Assembly: GCF_002440635.1 (NCBI RefSeq)
Contig: NZ_DJUW01000034.1
Coordinates: forward strand, 1-64,000
From: Novosphingobium sp. UBA6272
GTDB lineage: Bacteria; Pseudomonadota; Alphaproteobacteria; Sphingomonadales; Sphingomonadaceae
Direction: 5' to 3'
DNA length: 64,000 nucleotides
The notes beneath the pieces were generated by a model. The model ran no database searches and was not told the origin of the DNA. It saw nothing but the letters and a program-made list of their open reading frames with translations. A program made the translations under genes and the position numbers. Below are positions 8,689-17,113 of this stretch, piece after piece; the first letter of the stretch is position 1, and every line of letters begins with the position of its first letter.

Positions 8689-9182
8689 GCCACAGCGTGG
8701 AGCAGGCCGGGCAACCCAGCTGGCTTGCCACGTTTCGCAGCACGATCGGCAGCACCTTCCGTTTCGGCGGAAGGTCGCCGAATTCGGAGCTGCTCGTCTA
8801 CGTCCTGGGCGCGGTGTTCTTCAACCTCGCGGTCGGGCTCCTGCTGATGATCGGGCTCGATTTTGAGCTCTATGCGCTGGTCCAGGACGGGCTGCAGATG
8901 CTCTATTTCATCCCCGTCCCCGCCCTGCTGACCCGCCGCCTGCACGATCAGGCCCGCAGCGCGAAGTTCCTGTGGCTCGCCTTGCCCGGTCTCAGCCTGT
9001 GGGCCGCACGAAAGGTGTTGTCGCTCACCCAGCCCCTTTCGGTGCGCGTCGCCTTCGATGGCTGGACCTGGCCGGTTGACCTGCTCTCGGTCTTTGCCAG
9101 CCTGGCCTTCGTCATTCTGGTGCTGCTGCCAGGTTCGGTCGGCCCCAACCGTTTCGGTCCAGACCCGCGCGGGCGGGAATAG
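8685..9182 (+). CDS. DUF805-like membrane protein
   Basis: A 165-residue protein with three to four hydrophobic helices (about 37-60, 68-84, 95-107, 132-150), the family hallmark RRLHDQARS after the second helix and the C-terminal PGSVGPNRFGPDP. DUF805 proteins are inner-membrane proteins of unknown function. The start is a TTG overlapping the amt stop (TTGA), which suggests translational coupling; a GTG four codons in is an alternative. No biochemical link to ammonium transport is known. Confidence 0.75.
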   Translation: MSHSVEQAGQPSWLATFRSTIGSTFRFGGRSPNSELLVYVLGAVFFNLAVGLLLMIGLDFELYALVQDGLQMLYFIPVPALLTRRLHDQARSAKFLWLALPGLSLWAARKVLSLTQPLSVRVAFDGWTWPVDLLSVFASLAFVILVLLPGSVGPNRFGPDPRGRE

Positions 9183-9185
9183 AAC

Positions 9186-10592
9186 TCAATCCCCCGTCAA
9201 GATCCGGTCGACCAGTTGCTTCACCGTGGGGGTGAAGTTGTTCGAATAGAACGGGTCTGTGCGGAAGTTGTGCGCATTGTGACCAGCGAACATCAGGTTC
9301 TGATGGATGTCTTCACCGTGGACGATCGCCTTCAGAGTCTTCTGGATGCAGAAGCTGCGCGGATCGGCGAGGTAGCCGGTGGTGTAATCGTCATGGTCCT
9401 TCCACGCCGAGAAGCCGCAGTGCGACAGGCAGCCCATGCATTCCTTCTGATCGGTCTGGATCTGGTTGCGCTCAGCCTCGTCGACGAAGATGATCGTATC
9501 GTCGGGGGTCCGCAGCCCTTCTTTGTAGCCCTGCGCCACCCAGTTACGGGCGCGTTGCAGATCGGCCGGGGCAACCCAGAAGTTCTTGTTGCCCACGCCA
9601 ACGTCAAGCCGCGCGGTATGCTCGCCCGCTTCGACCTTGGAATAGGGGATCTGCCGCTCGCTGCGCGCTTCTAGATTGCGCAGGAACGGATTGCGCACCG
9701 CCGAGCTGTAGAACCCGGTCGGTGAGAAGCGGTGGAGCAGGATATCGCCTTCTTCCAGCGTGCGAAGGTGATCCTTCCACGCCTGCGGGATCGGGCTTTC
9801 CTGGGTCAGCAGCGGACGGGTGCCGTACTGGAAGATGATCTGGCCGAGTTCCGGATTGTCGATCCAGTCTTCCCAGTCACGCAGGTACCAGACCCCGCCG
9901 GCCATAACGATCGGCACGCTATCGGCAATGCCTTCGGCCCGCATCGTGTCGCGCAGCGCCTTCACGCGGGGATAGGGATCCTGCGGGACCAGCGGATCCT
10001 CGGCATTGGACAGGCCATTGTGGCCGCCAGCCAGCCAGGGATCTTCATAGACCACTGCGCCCATCAGGTCGGCAACCTTGTGGTAGGCGCGCTTCCACAG
10101 CGCGCGGAAGGCCCGGGCCGAGCTGATGATCGGCAGGTAATTGACGTTGAACTTCGCCACGATCTCTGAAAGCTTGTATGGCATGCCGGCGCCGCAGGTG
10201 ACCCCGGTGACCAGGCCCTTGGTCCGTTCCAGCACGCCATCCAGGATCTGCTGGGCCCCGCCCATTTCCCACAACACGTTGATGTTGATCGCGCCCTTGC
10301 CGTTCGAGACGTCATAGGCACGGTGGATCTGCTCAACCGCGCCCTTGATGCCGTAATCGATCAGCTCTTCGTGGCGATCCTTGCGGGTCGCGCCGAGATA
10401 GGGCTGGCTCGAGATGTTGCCGTGCTCGTCATAGAAGTCGGCATTGACCGCGCTGACCGTGCCGATGCCGCCGGCCGCGGCCCAGGCGCCGGAGCTGGCG
10501 TGATTCGAAACCGCCACGCCCTTGCCACCCTCAACCAGCGGCCATACTTCCCGGCCACCATAGAGGATCGGTTGCAGCCCCTTGAATCCCAT
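9186..10592 (-). CDS. nitronate monooxygenase/2-nitropropane dioxygenase-like flavoprotein with a C-terminal four-Cys motif
   Basis: FMN-dependent TIM-barrel oxidoreductase of the NMO/FabK type, 467 residues, longer than ordinary NMOs (about 320-370). Visible barrel segments include SNHASSGAWAAAGGIGTVSA, GVTCGAGMP and VMAGGVWYLRDW. Beyond the barrel lies C385-x2-C388-x3-C392 and C415, spacing that could hold an iron-sulfur cluster. The ATG at 10592 shares its A with the TAA of the upstream methyltransferase gene (TAATG) and has GGGGACG before it. Substrate unknown. Last gene of a leftward prfB-methyltransferase-NMO run. Confidence 0.82.
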   Translation of the reverse strand: MGFKGLQPILYGGREVWPLVEGGKGVAVSNHASSGAWAAAGGIGTVSAVNADFYDEHGNISSQPYLGATRKDRHEELIDYGIKGAVEQIHRAYDVSNGKGAININVLWEMGGAQQILDGVLERTKGLVTGVTCGAGMPYKLSEIVAKFNVNYLPIISSARAFRALWKRAYHKVADLMGAVVYEDPWLAGGHNGLSNAEDPLVPQDPYPRVKALRDTMRAEGIADSVPIVMAGGVWYLRDWEDWIDNPELGQIIFQYGTRPLLTQESPIPQAWKDHLRTLEEGDILLHRFSPTGFYSSAVRNPFLRNLEARSERQIPYSKVEAGEHTARLDVGVGNKNFWVAPADLQRARNWVAQGYKEGLRTPDDTIIFVDEAERNQIQTDQKECMGCLSHCGFSAWKDHDDYTTGYLADPRSFCIQKTLKAIVHGEDIHQNLMFAGHNAHNFRTDPFYSNNFTPTVKQLVDRILTGD

Positions 10593-11326
10593 TACGTCCC
10601 CGTCTTTCCTGCTGCCGTATTGCACGGCTTGATATCTTTCGCGGCCGGGCGTTCGCCGACAGCCTCAAAAGCGGCATAATAGCCATTTAGTTCCGGCTTT
10701 ACGACAAATTCCACCAAGCGAAAGCCCACCGCCCCGAATTCGCAGAACAACAGCTGTGGAGGAATCCCGTGCTGGTCGGTTGGCCGGTCGACATCGACCA
10801 CGATCACCTGTCCACCCGGCTTGAGTCCCGGGCGCAAGTGCCAGAGGAAGGCGTAAGGCTCGGTAACTTCATGATACATATGGACCATGAAGACGCGGTC
10901 GAACGAATTGGCCGGCAGCTTTGGATCCGCCACGGCGCCCAGCTTGATCGAGACATTGTCGAGCCGCTCACGCTCAACGCGTTGGCCGAGCCGCTGTATC
11001 GCGCCGGGATCGATATCCTGCGCCAGAACACGTCCCTTGGTGCCGACCCGTTCAGCCAGGCGGACTGTGTAATAGCCTTCGCCCGCCCCGATGTCGGCGA
11101 CAGTTGTGCCGCTTCCAATCTTGGCCAGGTCCATCACCACCTTGGCTTCGCCCAGGTTGTCGCGCTGGTCTTCGTCGGAAAATTCGTTGCTGACTACGGT
11201 CGAAACCGGGCGGAAAGCCTTGGGGAAATCGCGCGCGCCTTCGGGCCGCGATGGATCGGCCGTCTGCCGGTTGCAACCGGCCAGCGCTCCGGCAAGGAGC
11301 AGCAGGGCGGCCGCGCGCCGGATCAA
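10592..11326 (-). CDS. SAM-dependent methyltransferase-fold protein with a lipoprotein signal
   Basis: A 244-residue protein whose first 18 residues form a lipoprotein signal ending LAGALAGC (C18). The rest is a class I methyltransferase fold: motif I VADIGAGEGYYTVRLA, then DIDPGAIQRL, FDRVFMVHMYHEV and LKPGGQVIVVDVD. The start is TTG overlapping the prfB stop (TTGA). SAM is normally cytoplasmic, so a membrane-anchored periplasmic methyltransferase is odd; it may act inside before processing, or bind another ligand. Translationally linked to prfB and to the downstream NMO gene. Confidence 0.78.
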   Translation of the reverse strand: MIRRAAALLLLAGALAGCNRQTADPSRPEGARDFPKAFRPVSTVVSNEFSDEDQRDNLGEAKVVMDLAKIGSGTTVADIGAGEGYYTVRLAERVGTKGRVLAQDIDPGAIQRLGQRVERERLDNVSIKLGAVADPKLPANSFDRVFMVHMYHEVTEPYAFLWHLRPGLKPGGQVIVVDVDRPTDQHGIPPQLLFCEFGAVGFRLVEFVVKPELNGYYAAFEAVGERPAAKDIKPCNTAAGKTGT

Positions 11327-12450
11327 TCGACGTCCTCCACCTCAACCTTTTCGCCGGAGACCCGCTGGGCGAGCGCTGCGGCCATGAACGGATCGAGCGC
11401 GCCGTCGAGCACGTCCGACGGCGTCGGGCTGGTCACACCGGTGCGAAGGTCCTTCACCATCTGGTATGGCTGGAGGACGTAGGAGCGGATCTGGTGGCCC
11501 CACCCGATATCGCTCTTCGCAGCGTGCTCAGCGCTGGCGGCCTCCTCGCGCTTTTGCATCTCGGCCTCGTAAAGCCGAGATTTCAACATCCCCATCGCGA
11601 TTTCGCGGTTCTTGTGCTGGCTGCGGTCCTGCTGGCTGGCGACGATGATTCCCGAGGGAACGTGGGTAAGGCGAACGGCGGAATCGGTGGTGTTGACGTG
11701 CTGGCCACCAGCCCCGGACGCCCGGTAGGTGTCCATTTTGAGGTCGGCGGGATTGATCTCGATCTGGAACGTGTCATCGATCACCGGGTAGACCCAGACC
11801 GAACTGAAGCTGGTATGGCGGCGAGCCGAACTGTCGTAAGGCGAGATCCGGACCAGGCGGTGGACCCCGCTTTCGGTCTTGGCATAGCCATAGGCGTTCT
11901 CGCCCTTGACCATGATCGTGGCCGATTTGATTCCGGCCTGGTCGCCAGCCTGATACTCGATCGTATCGACCTTGAAGCCGCGCTTTTCGGCCCAGCGGGT
12001 GTACATTCGGAAGAGCATCTCAGCCCAGTCCTGGCTTTCCGTACCCCCGGCCCCGGCGTGGATTTCGATATAGGTATCGTTACCATCGGCTTCGCCGCCG
12101 AGCAGCGCCTGAACCTTGTCGGCATCGGCTCGGTCAGCCAGCGCGCTGAGTGCGGCAACGCCTTCCTCGACGGTAGCTTCGTCGTCTTCCATCTCGCCGA
12201 GTTCGACGAACTCGATCGCATCGGCCATCTTGGCGGAGATGTCATTGACGGTGCCGACCGCGGCTTCGAGCCGGCGGCGTTCCTTCATGACGGCTTCGGC
12301 TTCCTTTGGATTGTCCCACAGCTTGGGGTCCTCGACCCGGGCGTTAAGCTCGTCGAGGCGCCGCAGCGCGCGATCCCAGTCAAGGAATTTGCGAACGAGG
12401 GCCAGCGCGGCCTCGATCCGATCGATATAAGCCTGCCCTTCGGCACGCAT
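11323..12450 (-). CDS. prfB: peptide chain release factor 2
   Basis: Terminates translation at UGA and UAA. The 375-residue protein has the GGQ motif at 248-250 (GAGGQHVNTTDS), the anticodon-like SPY variant of the SPF tripeptide (HRLVRISPYDSSARRHTSF) and QDRSQHKNRE. Unlike Escherichia coli prfB, the frame is continuous, with no programmed frameshift near codon 26. It begins at an ATG at 12450 and leads a leftward run of three overlapping genes. Confidence 0.96.
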   Translation of the reverse strand: MRAEGQAYIDRIEAALALVRKFLDWDRALRRLDELNARVEDPKLWDNPKEAEAVMKERRRLEAAVGTVNDISAKMADAIEFVELGEMEDDEATVEEGVAALSALADRADADKVQALLGGEADGNDTYIEIHAGAGGTESQDWAEMLFRMYTRWAEKRGFKVDTIEYQAGDQAGIKSATIMVKGENAYGYAKTESGVHRLVRISPYDSSARRHTSFSSVWVYPVIDDTFQIEINPADLKMDTYRASGAGGQHVNTTDSAVRLTHVPSGIIVASQQDRSQHKNREIAMGMLKSRLYEAEMQKREEAASAEHAAKSDIGWGHQIRSYVLQPYQMVKDLRTGVTSPTPSDVLDGALDPFMAAALAQRVSGEKVEVEDVD

Positions 12451-12536
12451 GGTACTGCTACTCCACTAGAACACGAAGGCACCCCAGAGCGCCCCGGCCC
12501 CGCTTAGCGCAAGCCCCTCGATTGTAAAGCGCAGCC

Positions 12537-13082
12537 TTATCGGCGCAGCGCGCGTACCGCCTGCAGCGTCAGGCGGACGTGATCGCGGTAGTCCATGTTG
12601 GAATGAACGAACTTCACCCGGCGGTCCTTGCCGATGACGAAAGAGGTACGGCTGGTTACCCCGGCATTGGTCCCGTCAGGCTTCTTGAGCATCACGTCAT
12701 AGGCGGCGATGATCTGCGGGCTGGCGATGGCCACGGCGAACTTGTCACGGCAAGCCTCGGTCGAAAAGCGCTTGAGCGATACCATGTCATCGGCCGACAT
12801 CCCGATCACGGTTGCGCCGGCCGCCTTGAAATCGGCACTTGCCTCGGCAAAGGCGTGCGCCTCAAGCGTGCAGCCCTGGGTAAAGGCCTTGGGGTAGAAG
12901 TAGAGCACGACCGGCCCCTTCTTCAGCGCCTGCTCCAGATTGAAAGTGAACGGCTTTCCGGCCAACGCTCCTTGGGTCACGATCTGCGGTGCACGGGCAC
13001 CGTTCGGCAGGACAGCAGGAGCAGCGGCGGGGATCGCCAGGGTCGTGAGCGAGGCCAATACGGCTAGGACAAAGCGGTTCAT
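12537..13082 (-). CDS. exported peroxiredoxin (AhpC/TSA, Bcp-like)
   Basis: Thiol peroxidase reducing peroxides. The 181-residue protein has a signal peptide (first about 22 residues) and a thioredoxin fold with peroxidatic C71 (YFYPKAFTQGCTLEAHAF). The usual Bcp resolving Cys five residues later is an alanine/histidine stretch here; the only other Cys is C111 (STEACRDKF), which may resolve it. R in SRTSFVIG completes the site. The ATG at 13082 gives the proper signal. Predicted periplasmic; reductant unknown. Confidence 0.84.
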   Translation of the reverse strand: MNRFVLAVLASLTTLAIPAAAPAVLPNGARAPQIVTQGALAGKPFTFNLEQALKKGPVVLYFYPKAFTQGCTLEAHAFAEASADFKAAGATVIGMSADDMVSLKRFSTEACRDKFAVAIASPQIIAAYDVMLKKPDGTNAGVTSRTSFVIGKDRRVKFVHSNMDYRDHVRLTLQAVRALRR

Positions 13083-13125
13083 GCCGCGCAATCTGCGCGC
13101 GATCACCGCTGCTGTCCAGCCTGTC

Positions 13126-15747
13126 CTATTGTACGCCTATCGAAGCATCGGCGGCGATGGTCGGGCTTGACGTCGGGGCTTCCTCTTCGCTCGCCGTTTC
13201 CTCGGCTTTGGGCGCTCTGGATCCGCGTGACGCACCGCGCCGGATCGCCGCGATCAACGCATCGCGCTGCTTGGCGAGCTCTTCTGTGCTCGGCCCGGTT
13301 CGGGCTTCGGCTTCGGCCTTGAATGCCTCCCAGATCAACGAGGACTTCGGATCGTTGCCCGGCATGCCATCGAGCACGCGTTTGCCGCTTATCCGGTCAA
13401 CCCGGACCATGTAGACGCCCTTCGGCGCAACGAAAGCCCGCTGGCTCCAGCGCGGCTTGGTCGCCTGAACCAGCTGCTTGAAGATCGGCGCGGCGATCGT
13501 CCCGCCCTGGGCATAGCCGCCCATCGGGATCGGCTGGTCATAACCGAGATAGACCCCGCCGACGATTTCCTGATTACCGCCCACAAACCAGACGTTGGTT
13601 GGGCCGCTGGTGGTCCCGGTCTTGCCGAACAGGGGAATACCGAGATCGCGCAGCGCTACGGCCGTGCCACGCGTAACCACGCCTTCGAGCATGTGGACGA
13701 CCTGGTAGGCAGTGCGCGGGTCCATCACTTCCTTGCCGCGCGGGGCAAGGCGCGGCATGGGTTTGCCGTCCCACTCAGCCATGTTGCACTTCTCGCACTT
13801 GCGGGTGTCTGCCCGCCAAATCACCTTGCCGTTGCGATTCTGGACATAGTCGATGATCGACGGGGGATACTGCACCCCGTTGTTGGCCAATGCGGCATAG
13901 CTGTTGACCATCTTCTCGACGGTCGTCTCACCGGCGCCCAGCGCGAACGCCAGATAGGGCGGATACTTGCCGATGCCAACCCGCTCGATCGTGCGCACCA
14001 CATTGTCCATCCCGGCGTCGTTGGCGATCCGCACGGTCATCAGGTTGCGCGATTGCTCCAGCCCCCAGCGCATCGTGTGGCTTCCGCTACCGCCCCCGCC
14101 GCCGAAGTTCTGGAAGCATTTCTGCCCCAGCTTCGATCCCTGGTAGACGCAGAACTTGCCATCGACGACCTCGCTCGACGGGCTCATCCCGAAATCGAGT
14201 CCGGTGCCATAGACGAAGGGCTTGATGGTCGATCCTGGCTGGCGCAGCGCCTGAGTGGCGCGATTGAAGCTGCCGAGGCCAGGATCGAACCCGCCCTGCA
14301 TTGCCAGGATCCGGCCCGAGAAAGCCTCTTGCATCAGCATGCCGCCAGCGATTTCGGGGATGACCCGAAGCGCCCAGGCATTACCCGACGGCGCTACAGC
14401 GATGACATCGCCCTTGCGAAGCGCGTCTGGCGCGCTGACCAGCGGGCCAGTTTTGCCATCAGCAAACCCGACAGTGGCCCGGCCGCCCGCACGCTCGATC
14501 ACCAAGGCGATCCGCCAATCCTGATAGCTGATCGATTTGCCCAGTGCGATCAGTTGGCTCTGCCACTTGTCGTCATCGACATCGATATTCTCGAGCGGCT
14601 TTGAAAAGGCCCGGCCGCCGCCATAGCGCAGCAGTCCGGCGCGCAAGGCATCCTGCGCCGCTTTCTGCATTTGCGGATCGAGCGACGTGCGCACCCACAG
14701 CCCGCCATCATAGACGCTGTTCGGCCCGGCCTCGGAATTCTCTCCGTATTTCTCGATCAGATTGCGGCGCACTTCCTCAACGAAATAGCCGGTCGATGGA
14801 TCGTAGGCGGCTGCCCGGCGTGGGATGATCCCGAGCGGCTGGGCCTTGGCCTGAGCGGCTTCCTGAGCGGTGGCCGCGCCGTTCTTGACCATCTGGTCGA
14901 GCACCCAATTGCGGCGCTCAATTGCGCGGTCGGCATATTTCTCGCGCCCGTAGATCTCGGGCCCGCGCGGCAAGGCGGCCAGAAACGCGTTCTCCGCCAG
15001 CGTCAGTTCGCCCACGCTCTTGCCAAAATAGGCCTGCGCTGCCGCCTCAACCCCGAAGCTTTGCCGCCCCAGCGGAATTTCGTTGAGATAGAGTTCCAGG
15101 ATCTGCTGCTTGGTCAGCACGCCCTCGATCCGCCGCGCCAGGACCATTTCCTTAAGCTTGCGGGTGACCGAATATTCGTTGCCGATCAGAATGTTCTTGG
15201 CGACCTGCTGGGTGATGGTCGAACCGCCCTTGGCGCGTTCCCCCGAACCGAACTTGGACGCATAGTCGACCACGGCCCCGACAAGGCCGCTGTAATCGAC
15301 CCCGCCGTGAGTCCAGAAGGTCTTGTCCTCGGCCGAGAGATAGGCGTTGATCAATGGCTTCGGGAAATCGACGAAGCGCAACTGAACGCGCCGTTCGCGG
15401 GCATAGGCATAGACAATATCGCCGTTCACACCGCGGACCATGGTCGGCAGACGTGGCTGATAGGTCAGCAAGCGGTCAGCCGAGGGGAGGTTCCAGGTAA
15501 CCGCGATCCATAGCCCCAGGAATGCGGCGAACCCTGCACCAAGGATATAGTTTAGAATCCGGAAGCGCTTACTTTCACTCCAGCGCCGCTCGTGCCAGCG
15601 GCCAAACCGGCTCTCTTTAAAGCGGGTGCGGAGACCCAACAGCCAGGCCAAGGCCGCTGCAAACCAGCTCTTTATGCCGGAAAACAAGCCGCGCGCTTCC
15701 CTGCGGATGCGCAAATGGACGGATTCGGGAACGTCGTCGTCAGCCAT
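13126..15747 (-). CDS. mrcA: penicillin-binding protein 1A (bifunctional class A PBP)
   Basis: Polymerises and cross-links peptidoglycan from the inner membrane. The 873-residue protein has a cytoplasmic basic N-terminus, one membrane helix (about 65-86), a GT51 transglycosylase with E140 (LSAEDKTFWTHGG) and GGSTITQQ, a linker/OB region, and a transpeptidase with S506 (QPGSTIKPFVYG), SRN (WGLEQSRNL) and KTGTT. The C-terminal tail is Glu/Ala-rich and low complexity. Leftward and directly downstream of the amidase gene, so the two likely share a cell-wall transcript. Confidence 0.95.
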   Translation of the reverse strand: MADDDVPESVHLRIRREARGLFSGIKSWFAAALAWLLGLRTRFKESRFGRWHERRWSESKRFRILNYILGAGFAAFLGLWIAVTWNLPSADRLLTYQPRLPTMVRGVNGDIVYAYARERRVQLRFVDFPKPLINAYLSAEDKTFWTHGGVDYSGLVGAVVDYASKFGSGERAKGGSTITQQVAKNILIGNEYSVTRKLKEMVLARRIEGVLTKQQILELYLNEIPLGRQSFGVEAAAQAYFGKSVGELTLAENAFLAALPRGPEIYGREKYADRAIERRNWVLDQMVKNGAATAQEAAQAKAQPLGIIPRRAAAYDPSTGYFVEEVRRNLIEKYGENSEAGPNSVYDGGLWVRTSLDPQMQKAAQDALRAGLLRYGGGRAFSKPLENIDVDDDKWQSQLIALGKSISYQDWRIALVIERAGGRATVGFADGKTGPLVSAPDALRKGDVIAVAPSGNAWALRVIPEIAGGMLMQEAFSGRILAMQGGFDPGLGSFNRATQALRQPGSTIKPFVYGTGLDFGMSPSSEVVDGKFCVYQGSKLGQKCFQNFGGGGGSGSHTMRWGLEQSRNLMTVRIANDAGMDNVVRTIERVGIGKYPPYLAFALGAGETTVEKMVNSYAALANNGVQYPPSIIDYVQNRNGKVIWRADTRKCEKCNMAEWDGKPMPRLAPRGKEVMDPRTAYQVVHMLEGVVTRGTAVALRDLGIPLFGKTGTTSGPTNVWFVGGNQEIVGGVYLGYDQPIPMGGYAQGGTIAAPIFKQLVQATKPRWSQRAFVAPKGVYMVRVDRISGKRVLDGMPGNDPKSSLIWEAFKAEAEARTGPSTEELAKQRDALIAAIRRGASRGSRAPKAEETASEEEAPTSSPTIAADASIGVQ

Positions 15748-15794
15748 TGCCGACTGGCTCTAGCACGGCGGTGGACAGTATATCCAGCGGCTTC

Positions 15795-16676
15795 CTACGC
15801 AGCATTTGGGGATGATCCGGTTCGGGCAAGGTAGGCGCGGATCGCTTGGCCGACGGTCTCGGCAAAGGCCATCCGCCCTGCTTGAGAAGTCAGCCGCTCC
15901 ACATCGATCGGATTGTTGATATAGCCGCTTTCGAACAGGATCGACGGTACGTCGGGCGATTTCAGCACTGCGAAGGCCGCAGATTGGGTGGTCGTTTCCT
16001 TAAACGGCATCCGGCCCTGCCCTTCCCGCAGGATCAGCCGCGCAAGCTCTTCCGACCTGGCTTGAGTCTCGCGCTGCGACAGATCGACCAGGATCGCTCC
16101 GACCGAATCCCTTTGATCCTCTATCCGCACCCCGCCGATTTCGTCAGCCGCGTTTTCCCGCGCCGCCATTCTTTCGGCCACTTCGCTGCTGCCCTTGGCC
16201 GATAGGGTATAGACCGTCGCGCCGATCGCTCCGCTCGACACCTCGGTACTGTCGGCATGAATCGATATGAACAGGTCCGCACGAAGCCGCCGGGCAATCG
16301 AGGTCCGTTCGGGCAGGAACAGGTAGCGATCATCGCTGCGGGTCAAAGCCACCCGGACCCCCCCCTTTCTGAGCAAATCGTCGCGCAGCGCTTTGGCAAG
16401 TGCCAAGGTCAGATCTTTCTCCCGCACATTTCCCAAACCTGCCCCAGGATCCTTGCCGCCGTGCCCGGCATCGATCACCACCAGCGGCCGCGAGGCATCC
16501 AGCGGCCCTTCGATCTTCGGCAGGGCCGCCAGCGCTGCGGGCGCGGGCAGGTCGACCTTGACCACATAGTCGAAGCCGCGGCCCGGCCGGCCAAAGCTGC
16601 GATCAGCCAGAACCATTGCCGCAAAAACCGCGACAGGGAACAGCAAAACCAGCAGAACGAGCAGAATGCGACGCAT
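15795..16676 (-). CDS. N-acetylmuramoyl-L-alanine amidase (Amidase_3)
   Basis: Zinc hydrolase that cuts the amide bond between muramic acid and the stem peptide in the periplasm. The 293-residue protein has a signal/membrane anchor (about 4-22) and the Amidase_3 domain from about 64: zinc ligands H72 (DAGHGGKDPG), E86 (VREKDL) and H140 (SIHADS), and the catalytic E in ILFESGYINN. The ATG at 16676 gives the signal; a longer reading would run into the hairpin at 16712. No AMIN domain is present. Upstream of the PBP1A gene on the same strand. Confidence 0.92.
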   Translation of the reverse strand: MRRILLVLLVLLFPVAVFAAMVLADRSFGRPGRGFDYVVKVDLPAPAALAALPKIEGPLDASRPLVVIDAGHGGKDPGAGLGNVREKDLTLALAKALRDDLLRKGGVRVALTRSDDRYLFLPERTSIARRLRADLFISIHADSTEVSSGAIGATVYTLSAKGSSEVAERMAARENAADEIGGVRIEDQRDSVGAILVDLSQRETQARSEELARLILREGQGRMPFKETTTQSAAFAVLKSPDVPSILFESGYINNPIDVERLTSQAGRMAFAETVGQAIRAYLARTGSSPNAA

Positions 16677-17113
16677 GCGCTTGCACTTAGTCAGACCGGG
16701 CAGCGCGCGCAATCGCCTTGCCGCCGTCGGCAAGCGATGCTAGTCAGCCACCAACCGAAATGCGGCGCGGCATGGCTTGCCTGCTTTTCGGGGGGAGAAT
16801 CCGGACTAAATATACCGGATCAAACAGGTTGATGCCGTAATGAGAAGCGTGTTCCCGTCCACTTTGCCGAATGCCCGCGGGCATGCGGCGCTGCTGGCGG
16901 AATTCGCTGTGCGACCCTATTCGCCGCACGATCTTGTTGCTGCAGACACAATCATCGCCGCCAAGGCCGCCTTTGGCCCTGGCTCTATCGATAGGTCCGC
17001 GCCAGCTTTCCCGGGATACCCGGCCTGGCATGGAGTTTCCGCAAATAGCCGCGCTGGCCAGACGATCGCCCCAACGGGGCCGGTCGCCGCTTGGCGCGCA
17101 CGGAGAATATACA
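16677..17113. other. 437-bp divergent regulatory region between the amidase gene and rne
   Basis: No gene is supported here. It holds a hairpin at 16712-16738 (ATCGC-TTGCCG against CGGCAA-GCGAT, one bulged C), the inverted repeat ATCCGG/CCGGAT at 16799-16820 around an A/T-rich centre, and a GC-rich stretch leading to the rne ribosome site GGAG at 17102-17105. A long rne leader is plausible because RNase E mRNAs are commonly autoregulated through the 5' UTR; this is inference. Several frames are open by chance. Confidence 0.5.

Noticed and set aside
13693..14604. 303-codon rightward frame inside the PBP1A gene
   Set aside because: No recognisable domain; antisense shadow of a gene with intact catalytic motifs.
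16871..17113. Upstream in-frame extension of rne by 81 codons
   Set aside because: No RNase E homology in the added part; the ATG at 17114 has a good ribosome site and the conserved N-terminus.
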